Positions 56,801 through 64,000 are shown, counted from the first letter of the stretch. The stretch: 64,000 nucleotides of DNA from Odontocerum albicorne (GCA_949825065.1 OX463846.1:16464205-16528204); one strand, 5' to 3'. Notes: generated by a model not told the origin, from the letters alone. Translations and numbers: made by a program.

Positions 56801-59800
56801 TAGTGTATGCATATGAAAATTAATAATTTTTCAAGGAAAAATTTATCCGAAACACTAATTACTTGTTAAATCATAAATTAATTTCCATATCATATATAAA
56901 AAAAAAATATTTAAATGAAGTGGCTTATAAATATTTATTCAAAATAATCACATCTTGAAAGTCAAGGCTGAATTATGATAAGTGAACATGATATTATAGT
57001 AAATTGAAGTTAATCTATAGTGAACAGATAATAATTGACCTTTACTTTGTACCTTACGTCTTCTAGAAAAAGATAATACTAATAAAACATTAAAAAAATA
57101 TACATAGTCTACACTTATCACAATGCACAAATGAATATCTAAACATAGAAAGTGCATATCAATATATTGATTAAATACATTTTTGGTGTAGGTATTTTTT
57201 AATGCTTATTTTAACATGTAGCTTATTAACCCATCGATCAATAAATCCCGGGACTAACTACTAAAACATCATTTGTTTGCCAAAATTCTTCTTTATTCAT
57301 CAACATAGTCTCATTCAAGAGTGATACATTCATTCAAACGCTTTCCTAACTTTTCTATGCCAGCTGTGTAGAACGATTTATCTTTGGTTTCAAAATAGGC
57401 GTTAGTTTCGGCAATCACTTCTTCATTGGATCCAAATCTCTTTCCCTGGAGCATCTTTTTGAGGTCTGCGAACAGCCAATAGTCGCTGGGGGCCAAATCT
57501 GAAGAATACGGTGGGTGCGGAAACAATTCGAAGTTTAACTCATGCAATTTGGCCATTTTTACCATCGACTTGTGACACGGTGCATTGTCCTGATGAAAGG
57601 GAACTTTTTTCTTCCTCATAAGGGCCGTTTTTTTGCAATTTCTGCCTTCAAATGCTCCAATAACGCTATGTAATATTCGCTATTGATGGTTTTTCCCTTT
57701 TCAAGGTGATCGATGAATATTATACCATGCGCATCCCAAAATACGGAGGCCATAACCTTCCCAGCCGACTGTTGAGTTTTTGGTCACTTCGAATGACTTT
57801 CACCGGCTGCTCTCCCTTCAGCTGACTGCCAATTTGATTCCGAAGTATAGTGCAAAACGCCTGTTTATTTCACGTAAACAGTGCCAAACAGCGCTCTGAA
57901 TCATCGATGCGTTGTCGTTTCAAATTCATGACCAAATATTCATGCAAAATAGTGTAAACACTACCAAATGATATCTTCAGGATGTCGGCTATCTCACGCA
58001 ACTTTACTTTGCGATTTTCGATCACGATTTTGAGGGTTTTTTTAATGTTTTCTCGTGTAACAGCCTCATTTGGACGACCAGAGCGTTCAGCATCATTTGT
58101 CTGTACGACCGCATTTGAAATCAGCATACCACCGACAAATGGTTGTTTTCGAGCAGAGCCTGGATAACACTTTTCAAGTCATCGCTGAGTTTGAACGGTA
58201 TTTTTTCCCATTAAAATGCAATGTTTTATCAACACACGAAATTCGTTTTTTTTCCATTTTGAAAATAGCAAAAGCAGCGTCACTAAAACCACTGTAACTC
58301 AATGACACAATGTAACTTCCAAAAGTTGGTATTAACTGAGAATGGTATGGAGTTGTTATTAGAGGTGCCATCTGTTGGTTAGTCCCGGGACTTATAGATC
58401 GATGTGTTACAGCCATATTGATTAAATACATTTTTGCTGTAGGTATTTTTTAATGCTTATTTTAACACATAAATGAATATCAAGAATTCGCCAAGGTTAT
58501 AAAATTGTAGAATGAAGTATATTATACCTACAAAGTATTTATTTTTTAATTAAATAAAACATTAAATTTAATCCGAGAAATTTTACATTTCAGCAAAATA
58601 CTAGGCGCGTCCAGACGAGCCCCGACGAGCGCGTGCGCACCACGCCCTGCGCCGATCTCCCACCACCGCAATCGTATGCGCGCCAGTTAGCTCCTTCCCT
58701 CGCTTCAGTGTGAGCCGAGTTTTGTTGCTGAATGGTCCTGCGTCTTTGTTCTGTAACCTTTCAAAATGGCTGTGCCCATCGAAAATCCCGCCAAATGTGA
58801 AGTGCGTAGTGTCATTCGTTTTCTGAATGCACAAAATGTTCGGCCTATCGAAATTTATAGGCAACTTTAAGCGAAGTACATGAATCTTTCCCACAAATTT
58901 TACGATCGCTCCTACATGAAATAGTGACAGAGCACCTTGGCACCTTAAAAATGTGTGCTCGGAAAAGAAAAACCGAATTTCAACATCAGAAAAGTGATGG
59001 CAACAGTTTTTTGGGACCGAAAAGGTTTGATCCACGTGGAGTTTATGCCAAGAGGACACACAATAAACTCAGAAGCCTATTGTGAAACTCTTCAACGACA
59101 GACGCGCCATCCAAAACAGGAGACGTGGAATGTTGTCGGGAAAGGTTGTTTTGAATCATAACAATGCGCGGCCTCATGCATCAGCACGAACACAGCAAGA
59201 AATTAAGTGGGAAATTTTTGGACATCCTCCTTACAGCCCTGACTTGGCACCAAGTGATTTTCACTTATTCCCGAAACTAAAGGAATTTTTGGGAGGAAAA
59301 CAGTTCGCAAACGATGAAGACCTCAAACAAGAAGTGACATCCTGGCTGAAATCTTTGGTGGTAGAAGAGTATAACATCGGAATTGAAAAATTGGTTCCAC
59401 GTTACAATAAGTGCCTTGACAGCTATGGCGACTATATTGAAAAATAGAGTAAGGTTCTGTGACTTTGTAAATAAAATTTTGTGGCGATATCTTTCGTTTT
59501 TATTTAGTTATGCCAAAACGTTTCTTACTTTCTGGATGACCCACGTAATAAGGTTAATAAAAAATGTATGTTTTTTTGAAAAGGTTTTTGTGATAATTAT
59601 TATCCATAATTATATATTTTTTCAACTCTATATACCTACATTATTATTTTTAAAAGTATTCTGCGTTATATTGTATAAGTTTTACATGTATTAAGCTCTT
59701 TAAAGTAGTTTTATAATAATAATAAAAATTGTATAGCAAAAGATCTTTTGTCATATCCTTCATGACGGAAGATTGTGACCCCTCTAGGATGTATTGGAAC

Positions 59801-62800
59801 AGGCCTCCTTGATGCCCTCCTTTTCTCCATCTGTCTCTGCACTTCGAAAACCACTGATTACTAAGAGTCCATTAGTATCCTTCACTTGATCAGTCCAATG
59901 GATTGAGAATCTTCCCCTACCCCTATCTGCTTTCCATGTTACTGGTGATCACTGGTTTCTTCCAGTTGCCATCCTCTGCAGAGACAATGTGTCCAAAAAA
60001 CGCAAGTACATGTGTCAGACATAAAGTGGCGATTTTTTTCTGAATTCCAAGTTCTTCCAATATAGAAATGTTGGTATGCATTGCTGTCCACGAGATTTTT
60101 AATCTACGTCTCAAATATGTTTAATTTGTTTTTTTCACTCACTCTTAGTGTCAACGTCTCCACTGCAGGTGTCAATAGTCTTATCGTCATTTTTTTGCAG
60201 TCGGAGCTTCTGAATGAAGTGTAGTTTAATTTGGGAAGTATTCAGTTTGATGTAAAGAATGCTATCATTCAATGGTGGCCAATCATAGTGCACTTTATTT
60301 TCAGTGATAGGATAATGACAACCCTGCCGGTAGGGTTGCCTTTGTCGCTTGAGAAGTAAACATTGTTCATGTCAAGCAGAATATATGTATGTTTCAAACT
60401 GAGCATCTTTTTAAATTATTTGATGGGTAATATTGAAAAATAATATTGATAAAAAGAATAAATACGATTTTTTTAAATTAAAAAATTTCATGGTTTACAT
60501 GTCTTATATATTATATATATGATAAATATGTACTGACCTTAAGAACTTTATTTTATCAAAATTAAGTTATTTGCAAAAATATTGTAAATAATCTGTTTTA
60601 TAAATGATAATAATTATGACTATCTTATAGACAAGGTAAATCTAAGGATAAAGATATACCAAAATAAATATTAAGAAGATATCATGAAATGCGCACAAAT
60701 CAATAGATATGGTCAAATGAAATTACACATAAAAAACACAAGGAAATAAAAGTATTAAATTATTATTTCATGACCAAATGGTGACAAAATCAACAAGAGG
60801 AAAACCTTGAGAGCTATATAAAGTATAAAGGCAATCGTGTTGAGTTAAGTGAAAGTACAATATGAAAAATGTACACAGAATAACATGACTGCTGTAAATT
60901 AGCCTTGAACAACAAACAACGCTAGTTGGATTAATCAAAGAAAGGAGAAATACTAAATAAACAGTTAATTCACCTAGCTATTAAAAAGAACAATTATATT
61001 ATATATACATTGTTAATCAATATGGCACATGAAAATAATATTGATAGACGTGTGTCAACCTTAGTTGGAAAGCAGTTATACTCAGAATTACATTCTAAGG
61101 GTTTGGGATCAATTTCCGAAAAGCCTTAATAGAATTTGTTACAGTTTTAAAGCATTGAGACCATTTGATTAGTAAGGTAGTTAAAAACAATCTACATATT
61201 ACTTTGTTTTAAAAAAAAATTGCTGTGTTATCAATTTTGAATATAACCAACTACTTTCTAACTTTTATCATAATTTAAAGCTATTTCAAACATATGATGC
61301 GAAACCAACCACATTTTTTTTCATTCCAGTAAATGTGAAAGAAAAATTTACAAATTGATTTCACAAAACTTTTTTGACAGATACATATGCTGCTACTTCT
61401 AATGCTTCGTGAACTTATAAATAGTTTAAAATATTTGGCAAGTGAATGACAATTATGCCATCAAAAAGTGTACGGGGTGAAACTTACGAGCATCAATTAG
61501 GGTTAGTGAAGATCTTCACTAACCTTATTGTGTGGCAGTGCTCAAATAAAATTCATTCTTATGCAGGATAAATTTAAAGAACGTGGTCCAGAGAAATTAA
61601 CATTTCTCTTTCCTTGATAAACTCTAGAAATCAATAGTCAATATGTGTAACAATAAGTACTTAATTTTATTCTAAAAAAGTATTCCACCTTCTGACCTTA
61701 TTTAATGTCATATACTGGTTTTATTTCACCAAAATCATGTAGTAAAAAATATTGTCAACTTTGAAAACGGATCCAAAGGTTTCAATGAGATTCTCATAAT
61801 AAATATAATTTCCGATTCATTTTTAATGTAATAAAAGTAAATAACTGGGATATTTGCTATCATTTCATCTAAAAAACTACACGGATTGTGCAATCAATAT
61901 TGACTTTGAAATTACTTACAAGAGTAAAGTGCAGTTGAGCATGAAACAACTTAAGAAAAGTAAAGTGAAAAGTCCCACCAAGAACAGGGATTGAGTCAAT
62001 TATATGGATTTCATTTTTTATCATCTTGCGTTCATCTTATACCGATTTTTCTATTGTATAACACAACTTAGGTGTCAATGTTAAGAATTATATTTGTTTC
62101 TTTTGTATCTTTTGACTTTTTTTACAAAAGTTGAAATAAAATCATAAGTAATATTTAAATGAAAAAAAAACCCCAATAACTGCTAGATATTTAGTCACTA
62201 CTAAATATACTCGTACAATTATTAATCAGAGCAACTTGATAAGAAATCCTTACATATTAATTAAATCATTGTTTTGTTTAGGAAATGAACCACATATCTC
62301 TAGATAGAATACAATTATACAATATTACTAAATTGTTGAGATAAATATATATCTGATTTGTAAACCCTTTGTAATTTTTTTAATTATCAGAATTGAAATA
62401 TGTAACAATAAATGCTTAATGTCAAGTGTGCACTCTTAAAATGATCTTATATTTTAATATTTATTTAGTGAGGTGCATGGCCACGCGGTAACGTACTGGA
62501 CTTCCGTCCGGAAGGTCGTCGGTTCGAACCCCACGCTGTGCTACTCCCCTCGAACGACACATGCACTTTTTCCGCCTAGTGTTCGAGGGTATAAGGAAAC
62601 CTATGACTTCGAGCATATCTATTCGTTGAAAAAAAAAAAGAATTTACATTTCATAATAAATAAAATGCTTCCTTTTAAAAAAGTTAATTTTTTAATATTA
62701 CTTTTCCATTTCATTCATCACCATCTGAACTAATGGAGTTATGATAATATAATAAAAGTAATGGAAGAATCTTCTTTCCTAAGTTTCAATAATCTAATTT

Positions 62801-63507
62801 AGCATAGTTTTTATCTGGTATAAAGTTTTTATCTGATAAATTCATATATTAAAATGTAACAAAACTAGTATTTCCAGTCTCTTTCTTTTATTGTGTAAAA
62901 AAATATTAACTGAAGACAAGAAATAAATTTTATTATACGATTCAGATATGATCGCATCTTTATTCCAGTTTATTGATTTTTCTTTTATTGAGCGCTATCA
63001 TCATTAATCGGTCCAAAAAGAAAAATTAATAGAATTAATCTACATTTTCCCTTATTAAGTATGACTTGATCCTGTGTAGCTTCATTCCATTTTATAATAA
63101 CAGCTCAAGTATCACATGTTATATTGTAAGCCCTTCACATAGTGGTCTGATGCTTGCACAGTTCCTGCCAGCATGATCTTGATCGATTGAAAGTCCACAG
63201 CATGCACTATATGACAATCTCAATTACTTGTTGAGTAGATAAACTAGGCTGTGTAAAAAGATATTTGTGGTCAATGTTACACCATGTTTAGTCATATCTG
63301 CTTTGATTAACTTTGGTTGCGCTAAATGTGAATCACAGAAGTATACAAAAATCAACATTATTGAAATAGCTTTGTAAGCCAAGAAATTTACCTCCATTTT
63401 AGCATTGGTCCATCTAGGAACTTCCACAACCATGTTCATGATATTATTAGCCGCATCTGCGTAAAGGGGGATATCATGAAGAGGTGATATGGGGCCATCA
63501 TTGCCTT
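41781..63507 (-). CDS. Nurf-38: Soluble inorganic pyrophosphatase, seven exons, N-terminus off window
   Basis: This enzyme hydrolyses pyrophosphate to two phosphates with Mg2+, pulling biosynthetic reactions forward. In Drosophila the same protein is a NURF remodelling subunit. Joining exons 63392-63507, 55068-55267, 49778-49848, 48696-48913, 46164-46222, 43372-43481 and 41781-41812 on the minus strand gives about 268 residues in one frame. All junctions have GT...AG ends and matching phases. Family motifs run in order: [53 protein letters not shown], the catalytic [12 protein letters not shown] (three metal-binding Asp), [34 protein letters not shown] and the C-terminal VDKW. The full family length is about 290 residues, so only about 20 N-terminal residues should lie right of 64000. 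Introns total over 20 kb and hold most of the transposons in this half of the window. Confidence 0.95.
41813..42789. other. Intron, no element recognised
   Basis: AT-rich intron sequence of Nurf-38. Confidence 0.5.
42790..42990 (-). repeat. SINE family B
   Basis: Minus strand head GGGGCATGGTTGGTAGGGC (A box), GATGCGGGCTCAATTTC (B-box-like), then GGGTTCCAATCTGGTTTTC, TTCTGGTAGGTTGGAAGAG and a GTATATAACAAAAGTATA tail. Confidence 0.6.
43000..43215 (-). repeat. SINE family B, diverged
   Basis: Minus strand: CTGCGGCCTAGTGGTAGAAA (A box), a diverged head, CATTCGGGTTCCTTTCCC, and further on TTGGAAGAAATTGCC then ATGACAATAAACCCATCAG. It follows directly after the previous copy. Confidence 0.55.
43372..43481 (-). 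CDS. Nurf-38: Nurf-38 exon 6 of those in the window
   Basis: Acceptor TTTATTTTCAG, donor ATAG|GTAGGT. Reads (C)[19 protein letters not shown] then [17 protein letters not shown]. The split Cys codon at the start and the conserved SPFK word match the C-terminal region of animal pyrophosphatases. It has a one-base overhang at each end. Confidence 0.9.
43633..44900 (-). mobile_element. Mariner copy, 1268 bp, three TGA stops only
   Basis: TA on both sides (43631-43632, 44901-44902) and inverted ends TTGGGTGTACAAATTAGT / ACTAATTTGCACTCCCAA. Essentially full length for a mariner. It sits in a Nurf-38 intron, in the same orientation as the gene. Confidence 0.9.
43710..44729 (-). pseudogene. Mariner transposase, full length but three in-frame TGA
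   Basis: One frame runs from ATG at 44729 ([17 protein letters not shown]) to the stop at 43710, 339 codons, the normal length. Only three codons break it, all TGA: 44585-44583, 44375-44373 and 44027-44025. The first two sit where Trp is usual (after CRE, after QGN). There is no frameshift. It keeps [10 protein letters not shown] (first Asp), [10 protein letters not shown] (second Asp) and APSDYWLF (third Asp), with 34 residues between the last two, the DD34D signature. By its N-terminal words it resembles the mauritiana/mellifera-type mariners. That subfamily call is from memory and tentative. Confidence 0.85.
44979..45214 (+). mobile_element. Mariner remnant, same family as 39386
   Basis: It joins GATTCAGAGCGCTGTTTGG, from the middle of the transposase, to the C-terminal part ([21 protein letters not shown] frame, then [13 protein letters not shown]). 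It ends GACTTATTGATCGATGTGT followed by TA. The left terminal repeat is absent. Confidence 0.75.
45235..45500 (+). repeat. LINE tail remnant with tandem duplication
   Basis: A unit of about 84 bases (GGTAAGATAATATGTATGGA, TATGTTGTTGTAGGAAAGC, CTGCCTGGTCCAA) occurs twice, at about 45327-45410 and 45411-45490. The second unit reads [17 protein letters not shown], like the LINE C-terminal ..DR..WRS.LSAY. Confidence 0.5.
45501..46163. other. Intron, nothing recognised
   Basis: AT-rich intron of Nurf-38. Confidence 0.5.
46164..46222 (-). CDS. Nurf-38: Nurf-38 exon 5 of those in the window
   Basis: Acceptor TTTTTTTTTTAG, donor TTG|GTAAGT. Reads [19 protein letters not shown] plus two bases of a Cys codon. 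The HNYWK word follows the Val-Lys-Glu of the previous exon, as in the family. Confidence 0.9.
46414..46650. mobile_element. Degenerate piggyBac-type MITE
   Basis: TCTAACATATTGACTTTTG then TATAATTCATTGTGAACCC and CTTACAAACCCTAT parallel the nested element at 52848-53118 (TTAACACRTTGACTGCTG, TATAATTCATTAGCACAC). The right end is only faintly recognisable near CCCAATGTTAA. Confidence 0.45.
46651..47243. other. Intron, nothing recognised
   Basis: No gene. The short word ACATGTCTTCTATCGGCTCT near 47214-47233 is inverted at 47019-47038 (AGAGCCGATAGAAGACATGT), giving a 20-base inverted repeat that frames about 200 bases. Confidence 0.45.
47244..48460 (+). mobile_element. Mariner copy, 1217 bp, nearly intact
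   Basis: TA flanks (47242-47243, 48461-48462) and inverted ends CGAGGGTGGTCCCAGAAGTA / TACTTTTGGGACTACCCTCG. It lies in a Nurf-38 intron on the opposite strand. It is one of four distinct mariner end types in the window. Confidence 0.9.
47423..48395 (+). pseudogene. Mariner transposase with intact catalytic domain
   Basis: The ATG at 47423 starts [19 protein letters not shown] and runs 49 codons to a TGA (47570-47572) that replaces the Arg expected before GRTS. A short deletion with frameshift follows near 47590. The rest is open from 47598: [18 protein letters not shown] (second helix-turn-helix), [10 protein letters not shown] (first Asp), [16 protein letters not shown] (second Asp), [14 protein letters not shown] (third Asp, DD34D spacing) and CVELKGDY near the end. 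The catalytic triad is complete. Only the DNA-binding region is damaged. Confidence 0.9.
48696..48913 (-). CDS. Nurf-38: Nurf-38 exon 4 of those in the window
   Basis: Acceptor ATTCTTTTTAG, donor AGAG|GTGAGT. Completes a Gly codon and reads [47 protein letters not shown] and ends DVVKE. It carries metal- and phosphate-binding residues of the family (the Asp pair in AIDVKD, the Tyr-Lys of IYKIPDG). Confidence 0.95.
49020..49235 (+). repeat. SINE family C
   Basis: Head TCCGTGGTCTAATTGTTAAG (A box), TTTCAGGTTTGATTTTC (degenerate B box), a poly-A-like insertion, then ACAATACTCGCATGCACTAG and GTGTTGTTGCCTGTC, the family C body. Confidence 0.6.
49245..49495 (-). repeat. SINE family B
   Basis: Minus strand: ACCTCTGTGGCCTAGTTTAT (A box), GGTTGCGGGTTCGATCCCC (B box), then GGAACCCAATTTAAAAAAA, GTTGATTGGAAGAGACTG and GTATACAACGAAAGTGTAA. 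A good copy with a near-consensus B box. Confidence 0.7.
49778..49848 (-). CDS. Nurf-38: Nurf-38 exon 3 of those in the window
   Basis: Acceptor AAATTACAG, donor GAAG|GTAAAA. Completes a Gly codon and reads [20 protein letters not shown] then IDE plus the first base of Gly. The ARGE.. VKVLG.LA.IDEGE pattern is conserved in the family. Confidence 0.95.
50197..50517 (+). mobile_element. piggyBac-type MITE with GC hairpin
   Basis: TTAA at both ends (50197-50200, 50514-50517) and inverted ends TTAACACATTGATCGCC / GGCAATCAATGTGTTAA. A strong GC-rich palindrome lies near the left end, at about 50252-50281 (arms GCCGTGTC and GACACGGC around GGCCACCGGTGGC). No coding capacity. Confidence 0.75.
50518..51149. 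other. Intron, nothing recognised
   Basis: AT-rich. The plus frame at 50587-50877 is hydrophobic and AT-driven. Confidence 0.4.
51150..51640 (+). mobile_element. LINE C-terminal tail, decayed
   Basis: The frame reads [45 protein letters not shown] and [14 protein letters not shown], the standard LINE C-terminal series. A small duplication of AAGGTGTCCAATACGAT lies at about 51451-51488. Confidence 0.7.
51641..52716. other. Intron, nothing recognised
   Basis: No gene or known repeat. Confidence 0.45.
52717..53309 (+). mobile_element. piggyBac-type MITE, outer element
   Basis: TTAA at both ends (52717-52720, 53306-53309) with inverted ends TTAATCTTTAAACGCCC / GGGCGCTTAAAGGTTAA. Just inside the left end is the perfect 16-base palindrome GGTCCCGTACGGGACC, with a partial second copy about 40 bases on (GGTCCCGTACGAGAC). 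A second TTAA element is nested inside. Confidence 0.75.
52848..53118 (+). mobile_element. Nested piggyBac-type MITE
   Basis: TTAA at 52848 and at 53115-53118, with ends TTAACACGTTGACTGCTG and CAGCACTGAACGGGTTAA. The left end is duplicated: a second TTAACACATTGACTGCTG starts at 52883. It lies within the 52717-53309 element. Confidence 0.65.
53310..53980. other. Intron; one dispersed repeat
   Basis: About 53600-53660 shares GGACTTAAGGTCYGACATCA-like sequence with 29730-29760. The rest is unassigned. Confidence 0.35.
53981..54296 (-). mobile_element. piggyBac-type MITE, copy 2
   Basis: Same as 37598-37913 but inverted. It begins TTAA then CCCTTTTAATCCCACGGGG, carries palindromes GGCCGATTATCGGCC and GGCCGATCATCGGCC, and ends TGGGATTAAAAGGG. 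The right flank (TGCA) does not repeat the TTAA. Confidence 0.65.
54482..54737. mobile_element. 256 bp MITE with 4-base target duplication
   Basis: Inverted ends of about 30 bases start CTGTGGCGTTATGGCAGAAG on both sides. AATG flanks both ends (54478-54481, 54738-54741). The interior is AT-rich and non-coding. A 4-base duplication excludes mariner (TA) and piggyBac (TTAA). I cannot name the superfamily. Confidence 0.7.
54738..55067. other. Intron, nothing recognised
   Basis: AT-rich intron sequence up to the donor of the next exon. Confidence 0.45.
55068..55267 (-). CDS. Nurf-38: Nurf-38 exon 2 of those in the window, catalytic
   Basis: Acceptor TTTTTCTCCAG, donor TTGG|GTGAGA. Reads [40 protein letters not shown] and ends in [11 protein letters not shown]. 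It contains the signature DNDPID whose three Asp bind the catalytic metals. It joins in phase 0 to KME of the upstream exon. Confidence 0.97.
55420..55610. repeat. Fold-back MITE family 1, copy 3
   Basis: The left arm is as in the other copies (TTGTAATTTGTTTTATCAAA). The inner half of the right arm is replaced by unrelated sequence (GTTGGAACTGGTACCG), and the arm resumes at AAAGTGGAATAAACAGTG. It is asymmetric and therefore older or recombined. Confidence 0.7.
55611..56329. other. Intron, nothing recognised
   Basis: The minus frame at 56066-56290 has no known motif. Confidence 0.4.
56330..56440 (-). repeat. SINE family B fragment
   Basis: Minus strand TTGGCAAGACGCTTGACTTC then GGGGACTTTGGTTTTAGTTCC, corresponding to the tRNA-like head. 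The body is missing. Confidence 0.45.
56570..56790 (-). repeat. SINE family B
   Basis: Minus strand: CCATGGTCTAGTTGGCAAGA (A box), GGGTTGCGGGTTCTACTC (B-box-like), a short loss, then TCAGTCTGGTTTTCATTCA, GATTGGAAAAGATTGCC and GTATACATGGAAAGTACA. Confidence 0.6.
56791..57163. other. Intron, nothing recognised
   Basis: AT-rich. Confidence 0.4.
57164..57216 (+). repeat. 53-base direct repeat, left of mariner
   Basis: Starts ATATTGATTAAATACATTTT and is identical to 58415-58467 except for one base (GGTGTAGG against GCTGTAGG). The mariner lies between the two copies. Confidence 0.8.
57229..58407 (-). mobile_element. Mariner copy, 1179 bp, same family as 39386
   Basis: TA flanks (57227-57228, 58408-58409), ends ACCCATCGATCAATAAATCC and the inverted GGACTTATAGATCGATGTGT. 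The transposase lies on the minus strand, the same strand as Nurf-38, whose intron it occupies. Confidence 0.85.
57311..58260 (-). pseudogene. Mariner transposase, frameshifted and deleted
   Basis: The N-terminal Met is near 58256, and a run of A just after it shifts the frame. Downstream pieces: [38 protein letters not shown] (helix-turn-helix), then a deletion near 57860 that removes the first catalytic Asp region. FWDAHG-like sequence, [11 protein letters not shown] (second Asp) and [13 protein letters not shown] (third Asp) follow, and the frame ends at 57311. At least two frames are needed, so the gene is dead. Confidence 0.8.
58415..58467 (+). repeat. 53-base direct repeat, right of mariner
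   Basis: Partner of 57164-57216. Confidence 0.8.
58603..59515 (+). mobile_element. 5'-truncated mariner of a fourth type
   Basis: The GC-rich leader at 58603-58760 is followed by transposase pieces. The sequence ends in AAACGTTTCTTACTTTCTGG then GACCCACGTAATAA near 59550, which should be the right terminal repeat. No matching left end exists, so the 5' terminus is missing. Confidence 0.65.
58766..59447 (+). pseudogene. Mariner transposase remnant, second Asp changed
   Basis: Begins [20 protein letters not shown] and hits a stop after IEIYRQL. A deletion removes the middle, then [20 protein letters not shown] is followed in another frame by [18 protein letters not shown], where the second catalytic Asp position is Asn (HNN for the usual HDN). 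[20 protein letters not shown] (third Asp) and [14 protein letters not shown] complete the C-terminus, stop at 59445-59447. It is inactive. Confidence 0.8.
59750..60215 (-). mobile_element. LINE C-terminal tail, decayed
   Basis: Minus strand: [15 protein letters not shown] and [13 protein letters not shown] (upstream, near 60150), then [42 protein letters not shown] and [17 protein letters not shown]. It is the same LINE group as 51150-51640. Confidence 0.65.
60216..61500. other. Intron, nothing recognised
   Basis: AT-rich first visible intron of Nurf-38. Confidence 0.5.
61501..61524. repeat. Perfect 24-base palindrome
   Basis: Two 12-base arms, GGTTAGTGAAGA and TCTTCACTAACC, with no spacer. 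No matching protein site is known to me. Confidence 0.7.
61525..62472. other. Intron, nothing recognised
   Basis: AT-rich. Confidence 0.45.
62473..62645 (+). repeat. SINE family A, best copy
   Basis: Head GCATGGCCACGCGGTAACG (A box), B box CGGTTCGAACCCC, then GTGCTACTCCCCTCGAACGA, TCCGCCTAGTGTTCGAGG, ATCTATTCGTTG and a poly-A tail. Both internal Pol III promoter boxes look intact. Confidence 0.8.
62646..63391. other. Intron, nothing recognised
   Basis: AT-rich. Confidence 0.45.
63392..63507 (-). CDS. Nurf-38: Nurf-38 exon 1 of those in the window
   Basis: Acceptor TTATAATTTCAG, donor GGAG|GTAAAT. Completes a codon (probably Glu) and reads [20 protein letters not shown], then [13 protein letters not shown]. 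The ISP.HDIP.YAD and EVPRW.NAKMEI words place it near the N-terminus of the family. The preceding exon, which should supply the start codon and about 20 residues, was not found before 64000. Confidence 0.95.
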
Positions 63508-63849
63508 CTGAAATTATAACAGAATATATAAAATTATATGTACAAAATTAACACTGAATCTTCACAATATTAAATTGCACATTTGAATTCCAAGTGATAG
63601 CTAACAATCTATAAAATACATATTTATTTGATGTTTTTAAAAGTTATCAAGCCTGAAAAATCTATGCTTCTCAATAAATCTACTTGCTGTACAGGCTTGG
63701 TATACAATACTCATTTTATTCAATATTTCAAATTAAATATTTTTTAGTGTGGACAATAACATTGAGAATTAAAAATATATATGCTGATGTGCAAAATGGC
63801 AAAAATAAATGAGAAAAAATACATCTAACACATTTCATACACATTCTCA
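63508..63849. other. Intron, nothing recognised
   Basis: AT-rich, no exon-like frame for the missing N-terminus. Confidence 0.4.
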
Positions 63850-64000
63850 GGAATAATAGATACATATATACCATCACCCTGTAGGGGTAGGCAGAGAGGA
63901 CAGATCGCCAGACTCCTATCTTAGCACACATCCTTCGCCTATTCCATATCCATACAACTTCTACGATTTCTCAGACTACATTTTCTTGTTTCAGAATATC
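63850..64000 (-). mobile_element. LINE 3' tail, continues off the window
   Basis: Minus strand: MCAKIGVWRSVLSAYPYRVM preceded by CMDMEEAKDVC-like sequence, the usual LINE C-terminal end. It runs into the right edge. Confidence 0.5.

Noticed and set aside
63508..64000. Search for the missing N-terminal exon of the pyrophosphatase
   Set aside because: No frame ending with the needed phase and family words; the exon must lie beyond 64000.
1..64000. CRISPR arrays, bacterial operons, ribosomal RNA and true tRNA genes
   Set aside because: No regularly spaced repeats, no prokaryotic gene layout; tRNA-like boxes belong to SINEs with diverged heads and extra bodies, not to foldable tRNAs.

Overview
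The window is AT-rich animal DNA with split genes and heavy loads of decayed transposons. It is most likely from an insect. An inorganic pyrophosphatase gene of the Nurf-38 type, a single-exon ZAD zinc-finger gene, many mariner copies, a Helitron, tRNA-derived SINEs and LINE tails all point that way. The order cannot be fixed from the sequence. The recurrent word TACTCGTA and the repeat mix would fit Lepidoptera, but this is a guess. A 200-base run of N at 36892-37091 is an assembly gap.

Layout: 1-4.8 kb holds only decayed repeats. 4.8-13.5 kb is a minus-strand Helitron complex: a nearly complete Rep/helicase reading frame broken by two adjacent stops, two deleted tandem units on its 3' side, and duplicated AT-rich blocks on its 5' side. 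13.5-25.7 kb is a repeat graveyard with SINEs, LINE 3' tails, a palindromic mariner, a short internally deleted mariner, and a LINE endonuclease joined to a mariner end. 25.8-26.97 kb carries a probable first coding exon of an unrecognised minus-strand gene, with a TATA/initiator-like promoter about 730 bases upstream. 27-34.1 kb holds more LINE and SINE pieces and a 239-base hairpin element. 34.5-35.5 kb is the ZAD gene.

41.8-63.5 kb is the main gene of the window: seven consecutive exons of a family I soluble inorganic pyrophosphatase on the minus strand. They run from near the N-terminus (63507) to the stop codon (41781), and reading phase is preserved at every junction. Only the first short exon or exons lie beyond the right edge. 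The introns have absorbed three full-length or nearly full-length mariners, a fragment and a 5'-truncated mariner, several piggyBac-type TTAA elements, a 4-base-TSD MITE, a fold-back MITE, LINE tails and many SINEs.

The host genes seen here do not form a functional cluster. The pyrophosphatase hydrolyses PPi and in flies is also a NURF chromatin-remodelling subunit. The ZAD protein is a probable DNA-binding or dimerisation factor. The most unusual material is structural: the snap-back mariner, Helitron tandem units sharing one deletion junction, a LINE-mariner chimera, TTAA elements with GC-rich palindromes near one end, and a mariner sitting between 53-base direct repeats.
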